From: Planctomycetaceae bacterium
GTDB lineage: Bacteria; Planctomycetota; Planctomycetia; Pirellulales; Pirellulaceae
Direction: 5' to 3'
DNA: 64,000 nt
Assembly: GCA_024638965.1 (NCBI GenBank)
Contig: JAHEJI010000002.1
Location: 1 to 64,000, forward strand
The notes under the pieces are model-generated. The model did no database searches, was not told the origin of the DNA, and worked only from the letters and a program-made list of their open reading frames with translations. Made by a program: the position numbers and the translations under genes. Of this stretch, positions 51,303 through 60,678 are shown piece by piece (position 1 is the first letter of the stretch; each line of letters starts with the position of its first letter).

Positions 51303-52103
51303 CTACCGCAACGTGCGTCGCTCCCTTGCGGCCTTTTGCCGATACATCTCACTGAAGTATTGGTCTTCAGCCTCTTCGCGCGACAAATCAGGTTCCCGTA
51401 TCGATTTCAATATGACACGCCCCGATTGAAAGATAAAACCGACGACGTAGGCGAGCCAAACAAGACCACATGCGACAATCATCTTTTGCATGACTTCATA
51501 GCCGGTCGAATCGGCTCTGAGTAGGACGGCCAGCATAATGACGACCATCAGCAAACTCGCGGTTAAGTATCCGATGCCGACATAAGTGCTTCGGGACGCT
51601 CCGTAAAAAAACAGAATCGCCATATAAAACATCGGGAACAACCAAAATCCTAAAGCGATATGGTGGAGAATGAAAAACTTATCGAAAGGAGTCAGTCCGA
51701 GCCCCACCAGTCCCATCGCGGACAGAATACCGAATCCGGACGCCAATTTCATTGCGAAAGTATCGCGTGGATCGACAACAATCAAAGTCAGAAACAGAGG
51801 TATCAAACCGATCCCAAGAAAGATCAGCGAGAAATTGTACAGGTCGCTGTAATCGTGAGTACTGCGACCAAGGTCGCTGAGGAAATTACCCGCGAATGAA
51901 TATCCTTCCGGGAAGTGCGTCATGGCGATTGCACTTGCCCCGAGATACTGAATCACTCCGATAACGGCGAGGCCCAATGAAAGAATTAGCCAAAACCTGA
52001 AAACCGGCTTCGATGCATGGCTAAAGTTAAGCACAAGCTTGTCATCCCGCGAATTCATCCCGTCTATTCCTGTCGACTTCAAACATGCCTCGGTTGTCGA
52101 CAT
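51303..52103 (-). CDS. DUF998-like membrane protein
   Basis: 266 aa with about six or seven helices. GNFLSDLGRSTHDYSDLYNFSLIFLG and LHHIALGFWLFPMFYMAILF resemble the DUF998 pattern (NxLSDLG). The soluble C-terminal tail is charged (REEAEDQYFSEMYRQKAARE). Role unknown. Confidence 0.75.
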   Translation of the reverse strand: MSTTEACLKSTGIDGMNSRDDKLVLNFSHASKPVFRFWLILSLGLAVIGVIQYLGASAIAMTHFPEGYSFAGNFLSDLGRSTHDYSDLYNFSLIFLGIGLIPLFLTLIVVDPRDTFAMKLASGFGILSAMGLVGLGLTPFDKFFILHHIALGFWLFPMFYMAILFFYGASRSTYVGIGYLTASLLMVVIMLAVLLRADSTGYEVMQKMIVACGLVWLAYVVGFIFQSGRVILKSIREPDLSREEAEDQYFSEMYRQKAARERRTLR

Positions 52104-52257
52104 TAATTTTGATGTAGAACGGGCGGCTCGTCAAAGGGAAGAACGGCTATCGGGTTTGCGTTTCGACTTGGAGAAATCGGCTTCCGCCTTCCAATGACGA
52201 TTGGGCGATGAGCGGAACTGTAATCAGCGACTGCGCAGCCTTCGAAATCCAGTCATT

Positions 52258-54234
52258 TTACACTGCAATCTCAAGAACGAAACTTGCACCGTCGTCGCAG
52301 TCTTCATGATAAAGCCGTCCTCCTAACGACGCGGCCATGCGACAGCAGAGAGCCAGTCCCAATCCGACGCCTTCAGCTGTGTTCGCGGCGTCTTGATCCG
52401 ATTTGCAGAACGGTTGGAACATTCGTTTCTTGTACTTTGTAGCGACGCCCGGTCCATAATCTCGCACGCTGAATTGAAGCACCCTGCCTCGTCGTCGGCA
52501 GGAGATCTCGATTTGGTTGTTTGAAGAAGGCAGCGCGTACTTACAGGCGTTATCGACCAGGTTAAAAAGGACCTGTTCAATCGTTGATGGTTGTGTTTTG
52601 AACTGCAGATTTGAGATTGAGTCGTCGATGTCGATCGAAAGTTTCATTTCCGCCTGGTTAGCCCGCTCGACCAATCTGGAAGAGAATCGGTCGAACAAGT
52701 CTTCGATCATCAACGTCTCATTGCTGCCGCTGGTTGCACCTCGTTCGAGCCTGGCAAACTGCAAAACGTTCTCGACAAGATGCGTCAATCGATCGGCCTG
52801 CACTTTCAAGGTATTAGCATATTCCTGCTGTTTATCATCCGGAACCATTTTTTCGGCCAGCATTTCGGCGTACATGCGAAAGGTCGTTAACGGCGTTCGC
52901 AGTTCATGGGTTACCGCCGACACAAAGGTGGCCCTTCTTTCGCTGAGCCTCATGACTCCGTGCAATAATAATGCAGACGCGAGAGCGGCGAGGCCTAAGC
53001 CACACCATGCGACCAACAAGGACATTTTCAATCCCGAGGTGGATTTGAAACTGTCGCCAGATTCGATCGCCAGGGTTGAAAGAATTTTGGAGCTGTCGAC
53101 CACCAGTTGAACGGGAATGGTCGTCAAGGCCGTGCCAAGGATCAATTCGTTGTTCTCTTTGACGGGTTGAAACTCGATTTGAGTTAAGAGGTCGGCAACC
53201 TCGGCCTTGAGTGATTTTTGAATCGCCTCCCAATCAAGCCAGCAGCATTGAATGATGGGTTTTTCTTTGCCGTCAACGCGCCGGGCAAGGATCAAATGAT
53301 TATCCACCCACATCGGTTGCATGACGCCTTCCCGAATGATACCCGGTTTAACAGAAAGATTCAGGTTCGAAAGTGTTTGCGGATCGAAATTACCCAAGGC
53401 CATTTGATTGTCATAGGTGTTGTTCATCGCCCACTGTTGCCCGGCAAACACTTTGGTCGAATCGCGCCGACGATTGAATTCTGCGTAGTCTCGATCTTCG
53501 CTGCGAATTTGTTGTAACTGGCTCTTGTTGGGTAGGGGGATTCGTTTTTTTTGTTGTTTCGACAAATCCCTGTCGACTTGACTGTCGTTGATCTGTTTTC
53601 TCATTTTTTCGACTGCCGGTACGTTGTAAACGCTTAGCTCGGATTGGGCGCCCTGTTGAGCCTCGGGGTTGATGGCGATTTGCGGGAGCATTACTTGCGG
53701 GCATTTTGCGAGCATCGCCTCGTAACTACAAAACTGAGCGACTTCTTGCAGTTTGATCGAGTTTGCATCAAGCGAGGCTTGCGTGATGCCACAACAGGTT
53801 ATTGCCAGCTGGCAGCGTTCGCCGGTTGGACGTTGTGGGGAAGTAATCTTGTTATCAGGTCCGATTTGAAAATGTAAAGCCACGAATTCGGGAGGCTGAA
53901 ACAACAGCGGCGAAGGAACTTCCGTAAGTCCCTCGTCGATTTGTTGAGTCGGATCGATCACGGGATTGGTGAATTGATAAAACGAATCGTAAAGATAATG
54001 TGGCCGCGCAGCTTCCTGTGCAACAAGAGGCAACAGCTTCAGATCCATACGATAAAGTGCACTGCTGATCCGTTCCTGAAGCTCGGCCTCCTGGCGCGCA
54101 ATTTCCGTTTCAACTCGGTCGGTTTCCCGCAGCGAGTCGATCTGCATGGTCTTCCAGCTCAACCACGTCATGGCCGGGATCACGGCGGCGAGGCAGATCA
54201 TAAAAACCAGCCAGATTTGCCAGGGTCTTCTCAT
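52258..54234 (-). CDS. Sensor histidine kinase
   Basis: 658 aa. ATG 54234 overlaps the stop of the upstream regulator by four bases (ATGA), favoured over 54264. A first helix (about 9-29) and a second near 415-437 enclose a long sensor region of about 385 residues with no recognised domain. HisKA follows with the phospho-acceptor in SAVTHELRTPLTTFRMYAE (about 460). HATPase motifs are NLVDNACKYAL, RDYGPGVA and GVGLGLALCCRM. It forms a two-component system with the OmpR-family regulator. Confidence 0.93.
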   Translation of the reverse strand: MRRPWQIWLVFMICLAAVIPAMTWLSWKTMQIDSLRETDRVETEIARQEAELQERISSALYRMDLKLLPLVAQEAARPHYLYDSFYQFTNPVIDPTQQIDEGLTEVPSPLLFQPPEFVALHFQIGPDNKITSPQRPTGERCQLAITCCGITQASLDANSIKLQEVAQFCSYEAMLAKCPQVMLPQIAINPEAQQGAQSELSVYNVPAVEKMRKQINDSQVDRDLSKQQKKRIPLPNKSQLQQIRSEDRDYAEFNRRRDSTKVFAGQQWAMNNTYDNQMALGNFDPQTLSNLNLSVKPGIIREGVMQPMWVDNHLILARRVDGKEKPIIQCCWLDWEAIQKSLKAEVADLLTQIEFQPVKENNELILGTALTTIPVQLVVDSSKILSTLAIESGDSFKSTSGLKMSLLVAWCGLGLAALASALLLHGVMRLSERRATFVSAVTHELRTPLTTFRMYAEMLAEKMVPDDKQQEYANTLKVQADRLTHLVENVLQFARLERGATSGSNETLMIEDLFDRFSSRLVERANQAEMKLSIDIDDSISNLQFKTQPSTIEQVLFNLVDNACKYALPSSNNQIEISCRRRGRVLQFSVRDYGPGVATKYKKRMFQPFCKSDQDAANTAEGVGLGLALCCRMAASLGGRLYHEDCDDGASFVLEIAV

Positions 54235-54944
54235 GATCCCGATCCATTTTCGCCAGCGGTCCACATGTAACCCTTGCCGCGGACGGTTAACAGAAGGTTT
54301 GGTTTCTCTTTGTTGTCACGAAGCTTTTCACGCAGTCGGGCAATGTGCATGTCGATTGTGCGAGTCGTGATTCCTTTCGGGCTCAAACGCCAAACGCTTG
54401 ACAGCAGTTCGTCCCGAGAAATGGCTCGGCCACGGTTGGAGATCAGGTAACCCAGTAAATCTGCTTCTTTCTCGGAAAGCTCGGCTCTGGTTTCGTCGGT
54501 GTATCTTAGTTCGCGTCTTTCGAAATCAATCGTTCCATATTCGAAATTTGTCTGACCGATGTTGGTGGGACGCTCGGGCGAACGGCGGAGGACAGCTTCG
54601 ACACGAGCCATGAGTTCTTTGATACTAAACGGCTTAACGACGTAGTCATCGGCGCCGTCTTTGAGACCTTGAACTCGATCGGTTTCGTCGCCTTTGGCCG
54701 TCAGGATGATCACCGGTTGAGTAGGACGAATTTTGCGCAGCCGGCGAAGAATCTCAAGGCCGGGAATTCCAGGCAATGCGAGGTCTAGCAGCAACAGGTC
54801 ATATTCCGACTCCGTCGCCTTGTTCATGCCGTCGTTGCCGTCCGCCGATTCAAGAACGCGATAACCATTGAATTCCAATGCGTCCACGATACCCCGTCGG
54901 ATGGCCGGGTCGTCTTCGATGGTTAGAATCGCAGATCTGTTCAT
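54231..54944 (-). CDS. OmpR/PhoB-family response regulator
   Basis: 237 aa. Receiver domain with acidic pair ED near residue 10 (TIEDDPA), phospho-Asp in DLLLLDLALPGIPG (about 54), T in ILTAKGDE and K in VVKPFS. The winged-helix DNA-binding domain starts near 130 (RAELSEKEADLLGYLISNRG ... DMHIARLREKL ... VRGKGYMW). First gene of an operon with the kinase; target genes unknown. Confidence 0.95.
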   Translation of the reverse strand: MNRSAILTIEDDPAIRRGIVDALEFNGYRVLESADGNDGMNKATESEYDLLLLDLALPGIPGLEILRRLRKIRPTQPVIILTAKGDETDRVQGLKDGADDYVVKPFSIKELMARVEAVLRRSPERPTNIGQTNFEYGTIDFERRELRYTDETRAELSEKEADLLGYLISNRGRAISRDELLSSVWRLSPKGITTRTIDMHIARLREKLRDNKEKPNLLLTVRGKGYMWTAGENGSGS

Positions 54945-55434
54945 GGTTGTTTTCTTTCAGTTAGCTTAGCCCATCTCTCAATTGTAGCCGGCTCAATACG
55001 GAATGCGGAATGCAGAATCTGAAATCTAAAAACTGAAATTTGTCACAAATTGCCCTTACTCTGCCGGATCAAGAGGGACAGCAAGATCGGTTCTTCCTCT
55101 TCATTGCCTCGCCGCCAAAAACTCGCGGCATCGAATTGAGGTGCCAACATCTCGTATTACTCTTCTTCGGGCTCCTGTTTTTCGGTTACTTCTTTCACAC
55201 GCCTTTGACGAGAACTTTCTCATCGCCCACGGTGATTAGAATGTCTCCGTCGTATCGTCGAAGGTCGCTTTGATTATTCTACGAGCCCTAACAGTCGTTG
55301 TTCGTAACGGGTCTGTAACGTCGTATTTGTCGGTTTTTTACGTGTCAATTCACCTATTGGCGAGAAAAGCAGGCTTCTCTAAAATTTGCCAGCCAAAAAT
55401 CGAATCGAAACTAGATCAGGAAGGCGAGCGCAGG
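54945..55434. other. Intergenic region with heptad repeat
   Basis: About 490 bases. Near 54997 there is GGAATGCGGAATGC, the same heptad class as in the tRNA array. Short frames here show no family. A minus-strand fragment of 27 codons (DGDILITVGDEKVLVKGV) looks coding-like but lacks a start, perhaps a gene relic. Confidence 0.4.
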
Positions 55435-56601
55435 GTGTCAACGACTGGAACTGACAATTCGAATCGAGAGCAGTCTGTCCTTCCGGTACGGGCATATATC
55501 CGACGCCGCGATAGCCTAGGCGCCAGAGGGGAACGGATGTCTCGTCGCGCTCGGCGGCGCCTGCTGGACATTAGCCAAACCTATTGGGCTGTCGAACAGG
55601 ACGACGATTTCACCGACGAAGAACGAAAGCATCGTTGGGAGCTGTTGCGAAAGTATGGCGATTTCACGATGGCCTACTCGACTTTCGTGCAACCCCTTTT
55701 GAAGTATCACGAACAAAATTCTCTCGAGGGCTTCATCGGTTATCGACAACGATGGGGCATGACGTTTGCGCTGGGTGATCCAGTGGTCGCAGATGAAGAC
55801 AAATTGGAGTTAATCAAATCCTTTTGTGACCAGAATCGAGGTGTCACGTTTTGCCAGATTTCCGAGTCAACCGCAGAAATCCTGCATGGCTTGGGGTTCT
55901 ACGTTAACGAAATGGGCGTCGACACGGTGCTTGACCTGGCGACTTACGATTTCGCGGGCAAAGAAAAAGAGTGGTTGCGTTATGCCGAAAACTGGAGCAA
56001 ACGACGAGGCTACGAAATAAAAGAATGCGGGTTCGGTGAAGTGACCGCAGACGAAATCGAAGCGGTTTCCGAGGCTTGGAGAAAGACGCGTACGGTGAAG
56101 CGAAAAGAAGTCCGGTTTTTGAATCGGCCGATTGTTGTCGCGAATCCAGAGCCAGAAGTGCGTAAGTTCTACTTTTTTGACGCTGACAAAAAGATGTTGG
56201 CCTTCGTTTTTCTGGATCCCATTTATCGTAACGGCAAAATTATCGGATATGTGACGGCCTTTAAAAGGCGACATCCGGATGCTCCACAGTACGCCGAACA
56301 GGCAATCATGAAAACCATCATTGAAAAACTGAAGGCCGAAGGAGTTGAAGTACTTAAACTTGGTCTTTCGCCGGCTGCGTGGATGGGAGATCATCGTTTC
56401 AAAGCAAATTGGTTTACCTCACAGCTTTTCAGAACAGCCTTTCGTTCCAGGATAATGAATTACTACTTTTACAACCTGATTGGACACGCCAATTACAAAC
56501 GCCGTTTCCGAGGACGCGAGGAGAAAACCTATTTTGCTTCTGCATCACGATTCAATTCATTCCGGTTAATGGCGCTGATCGGTCTTTGCGGGGCCGCCTG
56601 A
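55435..56601 (+). CDS. DUF2156/MprF C-terminal-like acyltransferase protein
   Basis: 388 aa from GTG 55435, preceded by AGGAAGG; the frame extends upstream to 55270. Matches the LPG-synthase C-terminal (GNAT-like) style: RKYGDFTMAYSTFVQPLLKYHE, GMTFALGDPVV, VTFCQISESTAEILHGLGFYVNEMG, and the later KTRTVKRKEVRFLN and LKLGLSPAAWM. A hydrophobic C-terminus (LIGLCGAA) ends it. It lacks the multi-span flippase part of MprF. Could aminoacylate a lipid or a related acceptor; exact role uncertain. Confidence 0.75.
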   Translation: MSTTGTDNSNREQSVLPVRAYIRRRDSLGARGERMSRRARRRLLDISQTYWAVEQDDDFTDEERKHRWELLRKYGDFTMAYSTFVQPLLKYHEQNSLEGFIGYRQRWGMTFALGDPVVADEDKLELIKSFCDQNRGVTFCQISESTAEILHGLGFYVNEMGVDTVLDLATYDFAGKEKEWLRYAENWSKRRGYEIKECGFGEVTADEIEAVSEAWRKTRTVKRKEVRFLNRPIVVANPEPEVRKFYFFDADKKMLAFVFLDPIYRNGKIIGYVTAFKRRHPDAPQYAEQAIMKTIIEKLKAEGVEVLKLGLSPAAWMGDHRFKANWFTSQLFRTAFRSRIMNYYFYNLIGHANYKRRFRGREEKTYFASASRFNSFRLMALIGLCGAA

Positions 56602-56783
56602 ACGAGTCAATTGATACGGAGTCGAGCCTATTTACGATTCCCGGTTTTCAGTCCGATTGTCAACTGCACTCGAGCATTCCAAAAAACTCATGGGATCCAG
56701 GTAACGACCTGATATGCCAGTGATCATTCACACCGTGACCAATATTTTTAATACGTTCACCTCTATTTAGCCTTTACTGAGCA

Positions 56784-57443
56784 ATGAATTCAACACGCAA
56801 CTTCCAAGCGATGATCGAGCAACGAGTCCCCGGCGATCAGCGTAAAGTCGTTATCGGCTGGGAAAAGGATCTTCAAGACCATTTTGAGAAAATCAAGCCA
56901 GAGTTTTGCGGTTTGCCGATGCTGTGTTTTCACCTGGCAAAAACGATTGTTCTCATTCGACGCAATGTAGATTTGGAAAAACATGTCGAGGAGTTCTTCG
57001 CGATCATTGACAACCACATCGACGTGGTTTGTGATCATCTCTCCACCCGATGGTTGATCGCGATCTGTGATACGATTGTTGATTACGGTTCACGTTTGCA
57101 AAGTGCCTCTGCACTTTCTGTTGTTGTCCTGGTTAACTCGATCAAACTGGCGGAATCTGAACGGCTGTTGGAGCAGCGTTGTTCGACAGATGCCGACTAT
57201 GCCGGCTACATCGAAAACTGGCCTCATGAGTTGTGGGATGGCGTAACAAGTTATCAAATCCTGTCCGGAGACATGCCTCGAAATCTGGTTAAGCGAATTG
57301 AGACGTCATTGAAGCACACGCCAACCGTCGCAAGAATTTTCGCTGTGATCAAAACAAAATTGAGGCACGAAGAAAACGTGTTTTCAAGGCTGGCAAGCAT
57401 TAATCAAACTGGTTTTTGGGAAAAACAAAACACGGAAGAGTAA
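56784..57443 (+). CDS. Hypothetical helical protein
   Basis: 219 aa, soluble, mostly helical. Contains LPMLCFHLAKTIVLIRRNVD, VEEFFAIIDNHIDVVCDHL and a central STRWLIAICDTIVDYGSRLQ. No signal peptide, membrane helix or known motif. It precedes the TerB gene by about 110 bases. Confidence 0.6.
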   Translation: MNSTRNFQAMIEQRVPGDQRKVVIGWEKDLQDHFEKIKPEFCGLPMLCFHLAKTIVLIRRNVDLEKHVEEFFAIIDNHIDVVCDHLSTRWLIAICDTIVDYGSRLQSASALSVVVLVNSIKLAESERLLEQRCSTDADYAGYIENWPHELWDGVTSYQILSGDMPRNLVKRIETSLKHTPTVARIFAVIKTKLRHEENVFSRLASINQTGFWEKQNTEE

Positions 57444-57552
57444 GACTGACTTTTGCTGTTTTCCCGGAATTTTTCGCACAGGTACTCGCAATCTTCTTCG
57501 GGTTTTGTTTAGAATTCGCAAACGAAAGTACTTTACGATTGCGAGGCAAATG

Positions 57553-58194
57553 ATGGTCCCTTTCATTATTTTTGGTACACGTGGTGTTACTTTTAAAAAG
57601 GAAAGCGGTCAGTTTCATTGCCCCAACTGCGGCGGCGGAAGCGACTACGTTCACAAGAATGTCCGCCGATTTTTCACTCTCTACTTCATACCGGTGATTC
57701 CGCTCGATAGCCTCGGCGAATATGTCGAATGCCATGCCTGCCAGGGTACTTATCATGTCGACATTCTGGAATACGATCCGGCCGCCAGCGGAGTCCAGGT
57801 CGAAGCTCTGTTCATGGTCGCAATGAAGCAAGTCATGATTGCGATGTTGCTGGCCGATGGCGTGATTGACGATGACGAGGTGAAGGAACTGAAAGCCACG
57901 TTTGAAGATTTGGCGGGTGTCTCAGTGACCGAACAGGATCTTCGCGAAGAGATTGCCGCCATCCAAAACGAAGGCTCTGGAGCTATTGAGATGGTTCAAC
58001 ATCTTGCTGCTGGCCTTAACGATAAGGGGAAGGAGATGGTCATTACGGCTGCCTACCAGATTGCCGCAGCCGATGGACACGTCGATCCGTCCGAGCAGCA
58101 ACTACTCGAGGAAATTGCCGTTGCACTTGAACTCTCACAGGCACATTTTCTCGGAATCATGTCGGAGTTACAGACGACCGGAATCTCGAACTGA
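57553..58194 (+). CDS. Zinc-ribbon plus TerB-like protein
   Basis: 213 aa from ATG 57553 (GAGG six bases before; ATG 57550 and a TTG at 57505 are also in frame). Residues 20 to about 70 form a zinc ribbon, CPNCGGG ... CHACQGTYH, typical of TerB-associated proteins, with FFTLYFIPVIPLDSLGE between. From about residue 90 a helical TerB-like domain has ADGVIDDDEV and AAADGHVDPSE acidic loops that may bind metal. Such proteins are linked to stress or tellurite-resistance modules; no other ter gene is near. Confidence 0.85.
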   Translation: MVPFIIFGTRGVTFKKESGQFHCPNCGGGSDYVHKNVRRFFTLYFIPVIPLDSLGEYVECHACQGTYHVDILEYDPAASGVQVEALFMVAMKQVMIAMLLADGVIDDDEVKELKATFEDLAGVSVTEQDLREEIAAIQNEGSGAIEMVQHLAAGLNDKGKEMVITAAYQIAAADGHVDPSEQQLLEEIAVALELSQAHFLGIMSELQTTGISN

Positions 58195-58205
58195 GAACAG
58201 ACAGA

Positions 58206-58616
58206 TTACGCTGCGTCGGCTTGGTCATGGTCTCGCGCCGCGATCTGGAGCGATTTGATTTCAGCGCAAACCGTTTTCAACTCAACAGGCTTCGCAAAGT
58301 ATAGATCGAAACCTGCTTCAAAAGACTGTCGTCGCGACGGCACTCCTCCACGGCCGGTCAACGCAACGAGAATCGATCTTTTCTTGGTCGACGAATTCTC
58401 GATTTGCCGAATTTGCGACGCAACTTGATATCCGTTGATATCTGGCAGTCCGATATCAATGATGGCAATGCCAGGTAAACAATCGTTGGCCTTCGCAACC
58501 GCCGACTTGCCGTCGGGGCATTCGGTGACAACATAACCTTGTGCGGTCAAAATCATTCGAAACACTTCTCGAACATCATTCTGGTCTTCAACCAATAGCA
58601 GCTTGTTCGAATCCAT
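58206..58616 (-). CDS. Stand-alone receiver (CheY-like) protein
   Basis: 136 aa. LLLVEDQNDVREVFRMIL with acidic pair, phospho-Asp in IAIIDIGLPDING, T in LVALTGRGG and K in YFAKPVELKTV. No output domain, so it must act by protein contact or as phosphate relay. Neither neighbour is a kinase. Confidence 0.93.
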   Translation of the reverse strand: MDSNKLLLVEDQNDVREVFRMILTAQGYVVTECPDGKSAVAKANDCLPGIAIIDIGLPDINGYQVASQIRQIENSSTKKRSILVALTGRGGVPSRRQSFEAGFDLYFAKPVELKTVCAEIKSLQIAARDHDQADAA

Positions 58617-58820
58617 GAATCCCGTCTCTCCAAGACTGGCAGAATTGTGAATAGATCCGGCACTTTATTCAATCCGGAGATGAGAGCCTATGGCAAATTA
58701 TTACCGATGCTTGCAAAAACAGAGCCGCTTTCGGATTCTCCCCAAGTGTAATCGATTAGACAGCTGGCTGGGTAAGCATTTAGAATGCACCTGGCAACAA
58801 TACCAATTGACGAGGAAAAG

Positions 58821-59390
58821 ATGGCAAAGTCACCAGAAGAAATGGCAGCAGCGATGGTTGCCAACCTGAAAGAGAAGACCGGCAAATCCCTGGATCAATG
58901 GTTGAAAATTACTGGAAAAGCCAAACTGGAAAAACATGGACAGATCGTAAAGATGCTGAAGGCCGATCATGGCGTAACCCATGGGTTTGCGAATCTGATC
59001 GCCCATCACACACTTGCAAGCGATACCGTTACCGGAAACAAGGATGACAACCAACTCGTTGATGCACAATATTCGGGAGAAAAAGAATCGCTTCGACCGA
59101 TTTATGACGCCCTGATTGCCATGGTTAAAAAGCTGGGAAGCGACGTTGAAATCTCACCCAAGAAGGCCTATGTCAGTCTCCGGCGCAACAAACAGTTTGG
59201 GTTGATTCAGCCCTCGACAAAAACGCGGGTCGACGTTGGCATTAACATCAAGGGCGAAAAACCGGCGGGTCGCCTTGAGGCGAGTGGTAGTTTCAACAGC
59301 ATGGTTTCACACCGTGTCCGCATCGAAAACAAAAAAGAAGTCAACGCGGAACTCAAAAAGTGGCTAAAAAAAGCGTATGACGCCTCTTAA
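58821..59390 (+). CDS. DUF4287/DUF5655-like protein
   Basis: 189 aa from ATG 58821 (GAGGA upstream; an ATG at 58785 is also in frame). N-terminal 70 residues (SPEEMAAAMVANLKEKTGKS; LKADHGVTHGFANLIAH) match the DUF4287 style, and the rest (LRPIYDALIAMVKKLGSDVEI; AYVSLRRNKQFGLIQPSTK) the DUF5655 style. Function not known. Its end overlaps the GDSL gene by 14 bases. Confidence 0.8.
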   Translation: MAKSPEEMAAAMVANLKEKTGKSLDQWLKITGKAKLEKHGQIVKMLKADHGVTHGFANLIAHHTLASDTVTGNKDDNQLVDAQYSGEKESLRPIYDALIAMVKKLGSDVEISPKKAYVSLRRNKQFGLIQPSTKTRVDVGINIKGEKPAGRLEASGSFNSMVSHRVRIENKKEVNAELKKWLKKAYDAS

Positions 59391-60342
59391 GAAACGGCCA
59401 AACCATCCTGATGGAAAACCAAATTGGATTTCACGACTGGGCCGGATCGTCTTGTGGATCGTGGCGGTTTTTGGCTCTCTGATCTCATTCCCAAATGTTT
59501 TTCCATGGGTTTTGTTCGGTTGGCTGGCTTATTATTGCTATTTGTCGTTTCGTCAACGGACTAGCTGGCTTCCACTCGCCATCTGTCTGGCGTTGATCGC
59601 GATAAAACTCCCTGAACCGACCCTTTGGCTATTTCTGTTTGCGATCGTGTTGATCCTTCAACTTTGGAATCCAAATTTCGTGGTACAGACCCGGACCGTG
59701 TTACCCTGGATTTGTTGGGCTGTTTATGCGACATCGTTTTGGTGGGGGAAAGAAACAAGTTTTCAAACCAAAGTTGAATCCGGCAGGCCGGTCGTTTGCC
59801 TGGGCGATAGTTTGACGGACTATGGTTATCCACAGGAACTTGAAAAACTCATTTCGGCGCCGGTAAGAGATTTTGGATTCAACGGATACACGACGAGCGA
59901 TGCGGTCAAACTGTTACCTGAGATTATTGCGCTAAATCCGCAAGCCGTGATCATCGAATTGGGAGGTCATGACTACAACAAGGATCACAAACCCAGGTTA
60001 GCAACTCTCCAAAACCTTGAGCATATTATCGACGAATGCCAAAAATCCGGGGCACGAATCGTGCTTGTTGAAATCCCACGCGGCTTTATCGTGGACCCGT
60101 ACTATGGGCTCGAACGTCAATTAGCTCGTCAAAAGGACCTACAACTGATTCCCGATTCGATGATTCGAAACATCGTCTTTTGGAGCCCAATCATACCGCC
60201 TGGCAGCTGGGTCGATGCCTCTTGGCGAAACAGCGATGATGGTCTTCATCCCAACAGTCGTGGCAACAAAATGATGGCCCAGCATGTTGCGACCGCATTG
60301 GCCGATGTCTTCGGAGACGAAATTCTAACAAACGATGAGTGA
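59377..60342 (+). CDS. Membrane-anchored SGNH/GDSL hydrolase
   Basis: 321 aa. Residues 1 to about 125 hold three or four helices; the hydrolase domain follows. CLGDSLTDYG (about 142) holds the nucleophile Ser, IELGGHDYNKD is the third block (GGHD where GGND is usual), and DGLHPNSRGNKM supplies the late D-x-x-H. Likely an esterase acting on a lipid or carbohydrate ester at the membrane. Start overlaps the DUF4287 gene, and the stop overlaps the HNH-like gene by eight bases. Confidence 0.87.
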   Translation: MTPLKKRPNHPDGKPNWISRLGRIVLWIVAVFGSLISFPNVFPWVLFGWLAYYCYLSFRQRTSWLPLAICLALIAIKLPEPTLWLFLFAIVLILQLWNPNFVVQTRTVLPWICWAVYATSFWWGKETSFQTKVESGRPVVCLGDSLTDYGYPQELEKLISAPVRDFGFNGYTTSDAVKLLPEIIALNPQAVIIELGGHDYNKDHKPRLATLQNLEHIIDECQKSGARIVLVEIPRGFIVDPYYGLERQLARQKDLQLIPDSMIRNIVFWSPIIPPGSWVDASWRNSDDGLHPNSRGNKMMAQHVATALADVFGDEILTNDE

Positions 60343-60628
60343 ATTGATCGGCGTTAAACCATGTCAACTTTGCGGACGATCCCTAAAGCGCGGAACGACC
60401 GAACACCACTTGATACCGCGAACCTGTCACAAAAATCGCTGGTTTCAAAAAAACTTTACGCGCGAAAGAATGAGCCAAACCATTGACGCTTGTCGTGATT
60501 GCCATGGCGCAATCCACCGCTTGATTCCCTGCGAAAAAGAAATTGGTCGATGCTACAACACGATTAACACCTTGTTGGGACATCCTGAAATTGCCAAATT
60601 CGTCGACTGGGTCCGGCGGCAAAAATAG
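60335..60628 (+). CDS. HNH-like zinc protein
   Basis: 97 aa. CQLCGRSLKRGTTEHHLIPR and CRDCHGAIHRLIP form an HNH-type zinc core (CxxC, HH, CxxCH). Overlaps the GDSL gene, so it is in the same operon. Nuclease activity is likely from the fold only. Confidence 0.8.
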   Translation: MSELIGVKPCQLCGRSLKRGTTEHHLIPRTCHKNRWFQKNFTRERMSQTIDACRDCHGAIHRLIPCEKEIGRCYNTINTLLGHPEIAKFVDWVRRQK

Positions 60629-60678
60629 TTAGCGCCCTCCTTTTAAGTTAGAGATTGCTTTGGGTACAATCCGCGATC

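Noticed and set aside
55040-55273. 77-aa + strand open frame with a hydrophobic centre
   Set aside because: Partly explained by heptad and low-complexity DNA; no start signal and no similarity seen.
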